NCBI GenBank assembly: GCA_009739215.1
Contig: VSJF01000011.1
Span: forward strand, 1,178,001-1,242,000
DNA from: Floccularia luteovirens
Lineage: Eukaryota; Basidiomycota; Agaricomycetes; Agaricales; Squamanitaceae
Length of the DNA: 64,000 bases
Direction: 5' to 3'
In this document: piece by piece, positions 38,207-50,811 of the stretch
How positions within the stretch are numbered: position 1 is the first letter of the stretch
Layout: each line of letters starts with the position of its first letter
Notes under the pieces: generated by a model
Told to the model about the DNA's origin: nothing
What the model saw: only the letters and a program-made list of their open reading frames with translations
Databases searched by the model: none
Position numbers and translations under genes: made by a program

Positions 38207-40982
38207 ATGACTTTCTCAATGTCGCCGCAAAGAGTTGCGGACGCAGCTAACATCTCTCCGTTCCCTCCTTACGCTAATTGGTCCTCCCAGACGTCCGGGA
38301 AATAGCAAATCTGACAATGCTGACAGGTCGCGTACCGGCCAGCATAGGGGGAGGAAGCAAAAAGGCAGAACGAGGCAAGAAAGAAGCGGCAGGCCGGAAG
38401 AAGACATAAGATTCACTTTTGCCCCCAAACCCATCCATAACATGATGAATGGTCGTCGTAGGCCCAGGCAGGGCCACCAGGACCGAGCAAACAATGATGG
38501 TATGTCAAGTTGATCAAGTCGTAGTGGGTATCACATTTGAATGCTGAAAAATTCGCTTCAGACGATCCCCCTCCTCTATACGAGGAAACGATATCGCTAC
38601 CTCCAGTTTCTGCGTGCCCAAGTACTACAGCTTTGCCAGACCAAGTAGCACCTCCAAGGGTGCTAAATGCTGTGTCGAATAACGTGACATCTCGGGATCC
38701 CCGATCCTCTACACCTCAAGAATCGGAGCACGATGATAATTATAGCGCTGGCTCTGGTGACTCTATAGATATAATTGGTGTCGACGAGCCACCTCTTTGC
38801 GGTTCCAGACTTGAAGAAGAAATAAGGAGGGATTGGCTACAGCGGCGTGGGATCGAATTTCCTACACCTTCGATAAGCGCAAAACACACCGCAAGCAAAG
38901 TTACTCCTTCAACTATAACTCGCGACAAGGATGGAGGCCGCGGCCTGGAGGTCAAGGTGCCCAGCAGCAAGGGAACCGTATCAGCACATTTTGAATCTTC
39001 CACCCCAACATCAGTAAAGAAAAAGCACCTATCTTTATCACCCCTGCGAACCCTTTTCCCTGCACGATCTTCCAATGCGCAGGACCGTGCAGTTTCAGCT
39101 GACCCTTCCCCTGTGTCTCCATACTCTTCTCGTTCCATAAGCTTCTTTCGGAGTTCCGCCTCACTGTCAACCTCTTCCATCCTCAAGTTTCCTTTATTAT
39201 CCACTTCAGTGTCGAATACTTCAGGTAGACGGGATAGTTTCATGTCGCGTAAACTCTTCTCCTTCAAAGGAAAAGATAGGGAATCGTTGGACTCCTGGGA
39301 ATGTCTAGATGCGGATGATCAGTCTCCTAGTCTTATGTCAGCTGTCGAAACCATAACGGACGCTTCATCCCCCACAACAGATAGTTCTCCGACATGTGCT
39401 TTTGGCTCTCAAAATTCAGAAACCTTGAGTACACGTACCAGTCCCACTCATAGCGCTCGTTCGAATGATAGCCACCAACCCCAAGGCGCTTTTCCAGCAG
39501 TTAATCCTACTCCTTTCATTGGCCGGCCTGTCAGACACCGTGTTACACCCATCCAAACTACTCAGACGAACGATAATGCTGACGCAGAACTACCCTCTCC
39601 TGATTCAGACTTCCAATTATGATTCACCCTTAACACCCGTACGCGCAAAAGTAGCGGATACTACCACTGGGTCTCCTTCGTCGATTAAGTCGAGAACTTC
39701 TCCTGGTTTGCCGTTGACAGCCATCACTTGGAAAACAGAGGCTGGCATGTCTAGTCGTTCAACAGCTATCCTCCAGCAAGCTTTAGATACGCCATTACCA
39801 CAGACCCCTGTGAAACAAACAGTGTTTGATTATGCATCTCTCAACCCAACTACTCCTACGACTTTACATGCACCATCGCCTTCAACGCCTACAGCAGGTC
39901 ATCATGCCCAAGTGTTCAGCGGAGTTCTAAACAACCTTCCAAATTTAGAAGCCTCGCGTTCGAATGTTATTAAAGACATACCAACTCAAGATTCAAGCGG
40001 TGCTGCTATGCATGTTCGCTCTTCCCAGTTCTTTGCCCCACAGAACAATGCCCCTTCACACTCTTCTCCAAATCCCATTATGTCAGATTCCTCACCATCA
40101 CGTCACCATTACCCCGGAAGACCCTTGCCACGCCCGCCAGGTGTTTCATCCGCTACCACGGTAGATTCAGCAGGCGGAACTTCTCATGATAATATTCATG
40201 TGGATAATTCGAGGCTTCCTGATGTTAGAATGTCGGACCCCCATTGCCCAGAAGGTCTGCTCATCGACTTAGATGATAACTTCTTAACAGGATATTCAAC
40301 CCCTGAAACATCGCTTCCCCACACAGGTGAAGGAACGCGATTTTTCGCACACCTTCCGACGGCTTTTTCGTCTGCAGACGAGTTTTTTGACTCAATAGCC
40401 AATGAGCCCGACCCATGCATTTCCCAACCTAGTCCTCCCAACCAGAGACTCCCCACTGAACCGCTACCATCTTCCACGGGTGGATCATCGGAAGTCACTG
40501 ATCTCGACCTTCTGGTTTCCCGTTTGGAACACGAACGTCAGAGTGTTCCAGACTATGAAGTGAGTTTTCAGCGGGTGGTGGGCCGAAACTTCAATTGATT
40601 ACACTACACGGTCAGACTCTGTCCCTCATTTCAGAGTTTCTTGGGCCCGCAAATCGAACAATATCTCAAATTAACAATCCGGGAAACTCGGCTAATTCAT
40701 TGTCGGAAGGGGTAGAAAAGACCAATATTACATTTATAGGGAGGGTTGAACTCGAGCGACGGCGGGTTATGAAGGATGGACGGGTGAAATTGAAGTTGTC
40801 TCTACTTGAAGTTCCTGTTGATCGGTGTGGCATATGTCTTTCGCAGTTTAAAGCTGGGGAATTAGCAGGATTGAAGTTCCGTCTGTCGACATTCATTTCA
40901 TGAGAATTGTCTGAGGAAATGGATCCTCAGGAATAAAACGTGTCCTATGTGTAGGATTTCTTTAGATGTGGACGATTCATAG
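38207..40982 (+). CDS. RING-H2 finger protein with long disordered N-terminus, three +1 breaks
   Basis: Large Ser/Pro/Thr-rich protein ending in a RING-H2 finger, so a candidate E3 ubiquitin ligase. N-terminus MTFSMSPQRVADAANISPFP, then SNADRSRTG-type basic low complexity, PPPLYEETISLPPVS, a long disordered middle, and LDLLVSRLEHERQSVPDYE joined across a 53-base intron to TLSLISEFLGPANRTI. The RING is CGIC..(14)..CRHSFHENC..(10)..CPMC, ending ISLDVDDS. Three single extra bases must be skipped: near 38297 (after QTSG), at 39617 (after SDFQ) and at 40880 (after GLKF); the last lies inside the RING, so the zinc ligands appear only in the corrected frame. Substrates unknown. Start choice is tentative because it depends on the first break. 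Confidence 0.75.
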
Positions 40983-41412
40983 CAGGTCTTGGGACGATTT
41001 CCATCTTCAGATTGTGGACTTATGGCCTTTTCATTTTTTTCCTGTACATGTAGCATACTTTCAATTGCGATAAAGCATCTTTTACGACCCCCTCATGGAT
41101 TATTCATGTACCGACATATCGTCACTCCCTGACTGTAACAATCCGAAATTATATAGGAGTAAAAACGAATTTACATATTTATGTACAATTCATATTTGTT
41201 GTGCGTTCCAAAAGATTCGGAGTGGTTGTACACAGTCTATCTTGTTTTGGATACAGCGGCACTGACATCTCCCGAGGTCATTGCCTTGTCCGACCCGCCA
41301 GTACCTCCTTCTCCTACGTAGAGAGGTTAAGAATCAACATATTCAACAATACTAGATTGGATAGTACGACATACGGTAAGGCGATTGTTTTCCTTCTTTT
41401 CCCTTGATATCT
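40983..41412. other. Intergenic, no gene supported
   Basis: Spacer between the 3' ends of two convergent genes. It is AT-rich, with a plus-strand open frame at 41201-41407 that shows no family features. Probably both 3' UTRs. Confidence 0.5.
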
Positions 41413-41583
41413 CTACCTAGTTACCCACATTGCCCCAAGCCCAAGTGTGATTGCAGCCGCACATGTAATTGCCTGTAGGACAAACCCAAATGTATGCTAT
41501 GCATTGCCACAAAAACCAATCTAGAAAAGATCTCTTACCATAGTTGTCCCTCTGGTTCCTACTTTTCCGCCTGCGTAAGACAT
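41413..41583 (-). CDS. Predicted 34-residue single-span membrane peptide
   Basis: Two tiny exons (41583-41539 and 41472-41413) separated by a 66-base intron with perfect GTAAGA and CTACAG ends. They join in phase to give MSYAGGKVGTRGTTMAITC and a hydrophobic AAAITLGLGAMWVTR end. The pattern, a short basic Gly/Thr-rich head followed by one membrane helix, resembles small mitochondrial or translocase accessory subunits, but no family is recognised. Support is only the intact frame, strong splice sites and composition. Confidence 0.4.
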
Positions 41584-41926
41584 TGGTAGACGTTGCAATT
41601 AAAGTTATATAGAGGATTTGTGGAAAAAAGTGTAAGAATGAGTTGCAAAAAGTGAGACCCCCTTCCAGCTAGTTCTCGTATATAAGGGTAGCGTATTGGT
41701 ATGATGTCATAGCTGGAATTGTCGTAGTTTGCTCCATCATAGCCCCCCCAAATTGTCAGTGCTCACATGTAGACTAGACCTTGGTGAGTACAGATGTACA
41801 TTGTAAACAGATACTGCTTGTACGTGGGTGGTCAGGCCTTCAGGATGTATCATACATATTCTTGGATGTTCAAATGTAGGAATTTGTTGTATTTCTGTAA
41901 GATGATAATATGATGGATTTCATGAA

Positions 41927-43258
41927 TTACATGGAAGCAGAGAACATGTTGATACTGCTTCGTGTAGTACCCGAGCTATCCACCAGCAGATTATCCTGAT
42001 TTTTTGGGTAAAAAAATTAGTTACGATAGTATCAGAGCTCTGAACAACATACCGAGCATCCAGAGCCCAGGTTAGCATTTCCAACCCAACCGGGTTCCCA
42101 GTATACAATTCCGAGACCATGGCCTCCTGACAAACCTTGAAGAACATTTCTAATGTCTGCGACCCACGTTGATTGTCCTGCCGCAGAGATAGCTACCGTA
42201 CGATCGCTCAAGGTAACTCCAGAGCACGAAACCGGCCAATCTGTTTCGACAACCATAACATTCTAAATGTGAACAGTAAGTATATTGCTTTTTCCTGGAG
42301 AAACCAATGTTGTGACATACTTTACCGAATTTGTTTATTATAGATTGCAAACTAGATTGTAAAGAGCTCAAAGTTGCCCTAGTATCGTAGAACGGGTAGA
42401 ATGAGAATCCCATAACATCCACATCAGCAGTCGACAGTTGACCAGGGATGAATATTTGATTATAGAATGAGCTGACACCAGCAGAGTCCCAACCATTAGC
42501 AAGATGGATCATTACTTTGACAGAAGAAGATGCATCGCGGACACCCCTGGCAGCTGAGTGGAGAAGTTGAGAAAGTGGTGAATAACCGTTTACTGAAATA
42601 CGTCCGACGGGCCAAAGCATGCCGTCATTGATCTCATTTCCAATCTGTTTCGAGATGAGTTGAATTCAAAAACCAACCATAAGGTGCGATTTTACCTCAA
42701 TGAACGTAATCGGTGTTCCTTGTTGCGCGAACGACTTGACAAGACTGTTCGTGTACCTGATTGAAATGATAGAATATGTAAACTACTTATAGATCTTAAG
42801 AACATCACTCACGTGTAGATCTGTGTATTCAAACCAGCCAAGTCCTTGGGCCAGGATGAGGGAATTGCTTGATGACCCGGGTCTGCCCCTGTGATAGATA
42901 ATTAGAAATATGTGATAATGGTGAAGTTTAGTGAAAGCTCACATGTATCGCTATAGTGAAGATCGACGTATATTCCCAAACCCGCTGCCTGTGCACGTTT
43001 TGCTAATGCTAGCCCATATGCTAAACTGTATTGGGAGGAGCTAGTACTGGTCCAGACACGAATACGCGCAAGATTGGCACCATGGTTGTGTATGATTGTT
43101 TCGAATTTGGCTCCTGCAGCAGAGGAAGAATCTTTGTAGACCAAACCGGAGTTTTCAAGATTTACAAGAGACGAGATATCGGCTCCACGATACGTGAGAG
43201 CCTGAACCAGGGCTACAAGCGGGGCCACAGAAAAGGCGACAGATGCAAAGAAACGCAT
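41927..43258 (-). CDS. Arabinogalactan endo-beta-1,4-galactanase, GH53
   Basis: Secreted glycoside hydrolase that cuts beta-1,4-galactan side chains of pectin, an extracellular plant-wall degrading role. The signal peptide MRFFASVAFSVAPLVALVQA is followed directly by LTYRGADISSLVNLENSG. The GH53 fold shows GANLARIRVWTS, LGIYVDLHYSDTWADPGHQ, the acid/base Glu in EIGNEINDGMLWP, DVMGFSFYPFY and the nucleophile Glu in VVETDWPVSCSG, then GIVYWEPGWVGN and a C-terminal INMFSASM. Six exons with short introns; all junctions are in frame. The start at 43258 is the ATG of the signal peptide rather than an upstream in-frame ATG. The gene is divergent from the LRR gene. No frame breaks. Confidence 0.93.
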
Positions 43259-43876
43259 TTTGTTTGGAGGAAGAAAGCAGTCGTGAGTAGCGACTTTATA
43301 AACGTCGAATGCAGTATTGTTGGATATTGGATCCGGACACAACGGTTCGTCGCGGGAAATAGGGGGCCGCCTGTTCATACATGTGACTCCTTAAGACGTG
43401 CATGTATACAGCTGAAGGAAGTAACGTCAGGACAGAGAACCACAGTAAACTTTGGACTATTTTTCCCTGACGTTCCGGACCCATAGAAGAACCGATACAA
43501 AGGAGGACTTTGCGCGTACACCAGGAAGCGTCATGCGCGCATACCGATGCCGAAGTTTTCCCATATTTCAGACCACGTAGAGCTCATTCCGCGCTGCCAC
43601 ATCGACACTATATGGTCCAACTTGGCAGTCTACATCCGGGACTGATTAGCAGGAGTTACGTTTACATTAAATTTACAGTGCCGTCATGTGATGTATGTTA
43701 ACTGCGTCATAATCTTAGTCATGCTTATATCGAATGTTGATACATTATTATTGCTGTCTTTCAGACTCCTAAGCGTATATCTTTGATAAGTGTATGGACT
43801 TGTGCGTTATCTGCCTTTCAAATTTACATTGATGCTTCCTAATAACCCCCCGTTCCAACTTTCAAGTGCGTCCACC
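43259..43876. promoter_or_regulatory. Divergent promoter region of GH53 and LRR genes
   Basis: About 620 bases between two start codons facing away from each other. It holds both promoters, and possibly the sites for plant-wall induction of the galactanase; no specific motif was recognised. Open frames inside are short and unsupported. Confidence 0.4.
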
Positions 43877-45305
43877 ATGAGACGTGCCCTTCCCTTCTCA
43901 AGCAAAGTCCAAGTCGACCGCCTTGATGCTGGGCTCAAATCTGTGCAAGGTATGACCTGACTTTTCCTCTTTCCACGCTCCTAATGCATTTATTTCGAAA
44001 GGTGCACAGGAGATCATTTCTATCATATCCTCTCGGCGCTTCGTCAACAAACTGGTGCTGGGCCACAATGAACTAGGTGACGATGGTTGCATAGCTCTTT
44101 TCAAGTTCCTAGGCTCTGTTGCCGCGAAGAGGCACCGCATAAACGAGATAAGCCTGAACTCAAATGGGATCGGGAACAAGGGTCTATTGGCTATCTCAGA
44201 ATATCTCTTCGGTAATGAGGCCCTCAAAGAGCTATTTCTTCAAAATGTAAGCACTTATAATGCTCATCCACGAGGGATAGATTAACTAAGTCTCCATAAT
44301 TAGAATAACTTCACAGGGGATCCCTCTGTTGTGACTAGCTTCACGAATGCAATCAACAGTTCTCGCCTTGAGCTCCTCTCTTTGACCACCAATCGACAAC
44401 TATCTGATGACTTCGCTGACATCTTCCTTCCTGCCCTCAATGCTCCACATCTACGGGAAATCCACATATCCGCGATGGGTTTTACCAAACGGTCTGCATC
44501 ACATATAGTTGACTATATATCATCACCCCAGCGCTGTCGCCTGCATACATTCAAGTGTAATGGTAACTCGCTAGGTTTTCATGCAATAAGATCGATAATC
44601 CGTGCCATTGAACGCAAGAACTACGCCCTACTAACAGTGGAGCTATATGCGAACCAAATCCTGGAAAGTCGCGACCTCAGTAGCACTGATAACGCAACTG
44701 AAGAAGACCAAGGGAGCACCAATGATAATGACGGTTTCGACTCTTCCCACATATGGAAGGTCTGCGAGAAAAGGCTTGGGCACTTATTACTACGCAATGC
44801 ACATCTCAAGCGGGAGGTCGAACCACAAGCCCTCACATTACTCCGCTATTCCCGTATATTTCTCTTATGCCCATCTCGAAAATCTGCTTTTCGAAGACTG
44901 TCAAATGAAAACCCCTCCTCTTCCTCTCCCAACTTATGTATGATATCAGACTTGCAAAACCAAATACCAGGGGCCAGGTCGTTTGCTAAACTTCCAACTG
45001 AACTCAAGCTTTATATACTTTCATTCCTAGTTCCATCTCTCTCCCCCGCCCAACGCATTCGAGTATACAATTATGCGTCAGATATAACAACCCTCCCTAG
45101 TCTTCTTCCCGACCTTTCAAACCCTGTAGATACAGGAAACTCAACGCTACTTTATGGTCCTTTCCCTCGGAGCAGGTCTCATGTATTTAACAAGGCTGGA
45201 CATGTCAATACCCTGAAAGGAAATGGTTCCACGGGTCTTGCTGATACTTTTACAAGCTGGAAGACGCGAGAAAGAGCAAAAGTGGCTAGATTATGTTGGT
45301 TGTAG
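43877..45305 (+). CDS. Leucine-rich repeat protein with F-box-like segment
   Basis: Predicted 439 residues in three exons (43877-43949, 44002-44246, 44304-45305), all joins in frame. RNI-type leucine-rich repeats dominate the N-terminal half: KLVLGHNELGDDGCIALFKF, INEISLNSNGIGNKGLLAIS, RLELLSLTTNRQLSDDFAD, TFKCNGNSLGFHAIRSIIRA. Later, AKLPTELKLYILSFLVPSLS (about residue 365-385) resembles an F-box, so a substrate-adaptor role in SCF ubiquitin ligases is possible though the F-box is C-terminal to the repeats, the reverse of the common order. Otherwise similar to many uncharacterised basidiomycete RNI-like proteins. No frame breaks. Confidence 0.7.
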
Positions 45306-45523
45306 CTCTTATGAACCAGAAGGAATGGAGACTACTCGCCCTGGGCTCCTCTTCTGTAGATAGTATATGGATTATGTCGAATACCTAATAATATGTGTAA
45401 TTATTGCAGAACAATAGCGTTAACGATGTGATTGTTCTTTGATCGCACAAGGCCCCATGTTTGTCTTTGCTTGACCTGGTGTAATTTTGGTCCAAACAAC
45501 TTTTCATCTACCACTCTAGTGCC

Positions 45524-48500
45524 ATGGGGCGTTTCCGCGCGTATGCAAGTGACGACAGTAACAGCAGCGACGACGACGACCGCATTTCTACAGGAAAGCC
45601 TGTCCCACAAACATCGAGTGCTCAAGCGTCGAAAGGAACAAGAAAACTCTATGATGATGTTGGCGACAGTGAACTCAGCGAGAACGATTCCGGTAGCTCT
45701 GGTTCATCTTCAGAAATGGATGAAGATGAGTTGATGTTACCCCCAACGCAACGCCAAAATGAAACGCGACATCGAGGTCGAATATCACTTGGTGAGGAAG
45801 ACAACATCACATACGCGAGTGATGTTCGTGTACATGTTTCTCCACCTTCTTCATCTGGGCTACCTTCTCCACCTCGAAATCGTGTTAATGGCGATCCTTC
45901 GATAATACCTTGGGCCCAACATATTGGCGTAGATGCACAGAAAATGCACGTCATGCAAACCTCCCTATTTCGTATGCCGGAAGAAGCGGCAGCTCTGAAA
46001 GCCTTGAACCAACCAACCAAGAAACCTGTCTTACCCAAGAATATCAACCTGCGCACTCCTCTTCACACCCTCAATCGAAAACATAGTCGCGAATCTGACG
46101 GCGATGTCAGACTTGACTTTCGGGAGGTTAGCATATAGGGACACTTGGTTATAATCCGTAGTTCTCATCGTGACTATTTCTATAGCGTGCCTCATTTGCG
46201 CATGACATTGATCCTCCTGTTTACCGCCCATCACGAAAATATGCACGCGTTGAAAACTCATCCTCTCTTATAAATGGTCATGAGGGCTCTTTGGTCGATG
46301 CGGGTCTGTCATTGGGTCGCTCATTTCGTGTGAGTTGGGGACCTGGCGGGACCTTAGCTCATCTAGGTAGCATATGTGGACCAGCTTCAGCGCCGTAAGT
46401 GTCCTCCTTCCCCTTCCAGACCGGATTTTCTTCTTCATTCTACTTAACTGATTGATTTTTATAGAAGTACTTCAGCAAATATGACCATTATACATATCAC
46501 TAATGTAATAACATCTCTTACATCGCACCCCAATTTCACATCATGGGCCTCCTCCTCAACGGCCCTTTCAATAGCTACGAAACTTTTGCAACATCACCTC
46601 AGTCATACACCTATATTGCCAGATGACCTGGGAATACCCTTTGCAGATCCCCCATCACCATACACCCTAGCCCAGGACGAAAACACCGATCTTCAATAGT
46701 TCAAAAGCTCTCAACTTTGCATCGTTTTCTGCATTATTCCCAACTGCGGATACTACACATCCAGCAATAATATTCCGTCTAGGAAGTGCTCTATTCGACC
46801 CGATTGACCTACACCTTGGAGGCCAGAAAAAAAATCAGAATGTTATCTCAATCACTCCCGAAATCCGCAATCGGGTGACGCTGTTGAGAAGAAAGACTGC
46901 ACTAGGAAAATGGTTAGAGGAGTCTGTGAAACCTAGTGTGGACAGTGATTTGAGATTGAAAGCCAGCGGTTTTCGTTCTGGTGAGTCCTAATTCTGTTCA
47001 TTCCTCCCTCAGGTATCGGCGAATACATATATGCGCTCTTCTAGTAAACGTCAGTCACTGAATACTTGTATAGGAACATATATTGCAGCTGATTCAGCTT
47101 TCACTCATCTTACTGGTCATCAAGTGGAGCAAGCTTGTGCATCAGCTGGAGACGGAGGATATACAAAGCTTGCAACATTGATTGCGCAGGCAGGAGGAGA
47201 TCTATTTTTCAAAGGAAGATATCAAGTCACAACTAAGAGTATGGAAATCCGAAAAAATTGACTACGACACTAAGATCAATGATCATGGGTTGATAGGCAG
47301 GGGGGTCTGGAAAGTTTATGCACTGCTAGGCGGGTTGCCTGACGAAGGTGAAATGGACTTAGTTGACGAGGAAGACCTTTATTCTGGTCTAGACTGGAAA
47401 CGCATCTTTGGTCTATGCTTATGGTATGGTGAAGGCGTGGATGCATCTATTACCGACGTTCTCAGGGTCTACGAAGGCTTAATGCGCAACTCAGTCCACG
47501 CAGGGAGCAAGAATATCGCAAAGCCGATACCTAGTTGGGTACCAGAATTACAAAAGAAGAAAGGAATCCCCGAGGTTTCGTTGTTGTCCTGGTCAAGTAC
47601 ACCGACAAGTTACAGTTCAAATCCGCAAGTTCCAGAAGATGCTCTCTATTCTCTCATTAGAATGCATGCAGATCCATCAATCTCTCTAAAACACACACTA
47701 AACCCATTATCATTTTCCGTATCTGGTATGGATTGGGGGGTTGGTTTGTGTTGGCACTTGTATATCATTTTATCTCGAGTAATGAGGGTGCGCGATTTTG
47801 CGGATCGCGGAGACCCCGTTACACGCAAACCCAAAATTAATGGGTTTACAAATGGTATTGCAACTTCAGGAGATCACAGTAGTGATGACGAAACCATAAC
47901 CGTGAAAAACTTGGAGAGGGAAGAAGGGACGGTAGAAGGACATAGTCCAACCGCTGACTTGCTGGCAAGCAGCTATGCATTCCAACTCGAAAGCTGGGGC
48001 TTGGTCCAGGAAGCAGCGTTCGTCCTGTTGCACTTGGAAGGGAGTACTGGGTGAGTTTATTCATCAGCAACCTTACCTGAGTTGTCATGTGAATTTTGAA
48101 AACTAGGCGAGAGAAAGCGATCAAGGATCTATTATCCCGATCGGCTCCAAGATTAGATGAGTGGATGACACGCGGGATTGTCGGAAGCTTAAAGTTGCCT
48201 ATGGCTTGGGTCAACGAGGCCAAGGTACTTTGTTCAATGACATAATCTGAGGACCTGATTTATTGACCATATGGTAGGCCCTGTACTCAATGAATCAAGG
48301 CGAGATATACTCTGCGTACGAATCATATCTTCTTGCGGGATTATATCACGCTGCGCATGACCTCGCTGTGCTCGAACTTGCACCGGATGCAATTATACGA
48401 AAAGATCTACAGCTTCTGCAATCCTTGTTCGAATGCTTCAATAGTGAAGGGAGAATTGAAAAAATTCCCGGATGGTTTGTTCGCGGTAAGGTAGGTTTCA

Positions 48501-48981
48501 ACATGTTTTCCTACAAGAAAAATCAGTTGATCATTTTTTTGTTCAGGTGTTCCTGGATTATGTTCACATTATGGATGTTCTATCCAAATACAAGGAACAA
48601 TGTGACATTGAAAAAGAAGAAGGTATACATGCAGTACCTGATGCTGCACAAGCTCAAGAGGTTGAAGAAACCGTTCGCCGAATTCCGAAACTCATCGGTA
48701 TTCTGCCCGATGTACTTTATAGGACACGCCAAAGTGACATTCGCCATGCGGCTGCATTGGAGGAAATGGTTAAAGAGTTGTTATTTATGATGGAGAAGGT
48801 CAAGCCGGTTGCACTCGTGAGTGAAATACCTTTCAGTCGCAGTCCGAGAAGTAACGATTTCTCCACTATGTATCAGTCACAAGTTCAACAACCCACTTTA
48901 AGTATGGTGGATGGAGCTATCAAATTGGACCTCGTGCGTGGCACCGGGTATGCGAGATTTCTATCAAGCATCAACACATGA
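45524..48981 (+). CDS. Nup96-type nucleoporin (Nup145C), two +1 breaks
   Basis: Scaffold nucleoporin of the Y (Nup84/Nup107) complex. A Ser/Asp/Glu-rich N-terminus is followed by SFRVSWGPGGTLAHLG, the conserved entry to the Nup96 helical domain, then PEIRNRVTLLRRKTALGKWL, HLTGHQVEQACASAGDGGYT, LATLIAQAGGDLFF, RAPRLDEWM-type helices, EAKALYSMNQGEIYSAYESY, HAAHDLAVLELAPDAII and GILPDVLYRT. It begins at the Nup96 portion with its own start, so it is separate from Nup98. Single extra bases at 46697 (CAA, T, AGT; skips an in-frame TAG) and at 47214-47215 (AAA, G, GAA) must be dropped to keep the family sequence. Several short introns. Fold assignment is firm. Confidence 0.82.
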
Positions 48982-49207
48982 GCCGATCCTTCTTAGTCTC
49001 CTAATTATGATGTCTATTTATTATGGATATCTACATTGGCATAGCTCGCGCATTTATGCTTTGTTTTCTTATGACTTTTTCACATGGCATGACATTCCCA
49101 AAGAAAACCGACATATATATAACTTATTCCAGTAAAAAGCCAAACTAAAACTAGTCATAACAACACAAAGACCCATATCGTGACGATCATGAATATCTTT
49201 ACTTAGA

Positions 49208-50811
49208 TTAACCGTAAACCTTGAGCCATTGGAAATCGAAGTAAGCATTTGCAAAAGCAGAAGGGTTGTTGTTGACAAAGTCTGACCAAATGACCCAAAG
49301 TAAGGAATGCGAAGTATAATTATAGGACAAAAAGTTTTTACCTACGCAGGTTGACGGACAACCAGAATCTCCGTAAACAGCACCTGCCCAATCGCCACCT
49401 AAATAACCCAGATATGGTAAGTATCGATGCTTAATTATCCATATGATCAGGCGTGGATCATAACGTACAGAAGGTTACTGCAAAAACCAGCATGAGCAAA
49501 AAAGGGTGTCTTTGCTAAAATTGAAAGGGAGTTTACATACAGTTGATTATAATATTATGGGGACCAAAATGACTTGGGATGTTGCAAGTACTTGTTGAAG
49601 GGAAGTATGCTTGCGGCGTTCCCTATCAGGAAAAAAAATTCGGGGGATGTCAAAACTGGTGATCTTTTTTGTGGAGAATCAAGACTTCGACTCTCACCCA
49701 ATTGTCAGTGTTGACTGTAGTTGCACCATTCATTACATCATCAGGGATTTCGCTATCTGCGGCGGCTTTGGACCAGAACCAAACTTTAATGAAAGCATCC
49801 GTCCTCTCAATTGCATACCTACTTGATGTAAGCCAAAAAATCTAGATTATTTTTTTTTGATTTTTGGGTGCTCACCATCCTCCACCATTGCTATTGAAGA
49901 TAGGTCCGTAGCTTCGTGTGTCGGTCATTCTTACGCCACAACCTTGATTGTTGTTGCCAGGCGAGTCGCAGATGTTTGAGGCGGGGATGCTAGAAGAGCA
50001 GTTTAAGAGAATATTTCTTAATATATAGTTAGAAAATTCGGTACCCTGTTTCCGAACGCGAACTTGGCATTGAACAAGCCTGCCAGGAAAAGAAGTTAAC
50101 TATACTCTAATAAGCCTCTTAGTTTGTTACTTACCAGAACCTGTATGCAAAGTTACTGAATCTGGTCCTTGGTCATTCACTCCTTCCAGGATATCTATCT
50201 CGCCCTAAAAAAAATTAACTTTAATATCAAATAAATATAAGTATTGACCAACATTATTAGGCCAGTTTGCACCAACTGTCCATACGGCAGGCCAAGTTCT
50301 AGAAGAGAATATTAGGTTTAAACTGCTGGGCTACTGTCAAGATCACAGAAACTAACCCGCATCCTTGAGGCATGTGGCGCATATTGAATCTATGTAGACA
50401 GTAAGAATCTTAACAAATGCGAAATTAGATCATACTTACACCATCACGGCATTGGTGTATTGTTTGTTGGACATCAATCTGACAGAGTTTCTGCCAGGTC
50501 CACTGGGTGACAACACATTCTTGAAGTCTGAACGGACAACGAAATGGTCTCCCGAAGCAAAGGTCAAGTTCTGGCTTGCCGCAGTTGCAGCATCAACATA
50601 ATTTCTAACAAAAATTATTATGAGACAAGTCAACAACAAATGGTCTGTAACAGCGAATCACTCACACCCGGCCATGAGTAGGATCTGAAATGGATTGAAC
50701 TGAGAACGATTGCAAGAAATCACTTCCGGTGTGGCTATCAGTTTGTGAATACGTTGCCGCCAAAGCAACAGTGGCTAATGACAGAACAGAGATGAATCTT
50801 GTGAACGACAT
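49208..50811 (-). CDS. Secreted GH16 beta-glucanase, one +1 break
   Basis: Glycoside hydrolase family 16, laminarinase/beta-1,3(4)-glucanase type, acting on fungal or plant beta-glucans. Signal peptide MSFTRFISVLSLATVALA, then TYSQTDSHTGSDFLQSFSVQ, NKQYTNAVMVFNMRHMPQGC, TWPAVWTVGANWPNNGEIDI and LEGVNDQGPDSVTLHTGSG; the catalytic E-x-D-x-x-E is EIDILE. Later come GCGVRMTDTRSYGPIFNSNG, FIKVWFWSKAAADSEIPDDV, a Cys-bearing FCGDWAGAVYGDSGCPSTC and C-terminal FDFQWLKVYG. About ten short introns. One extra base near 50076-50077 must be dropped for the family pattern CSMPSSRSETG. Start is the signal-peptide ATG. Confidence 0.88.
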
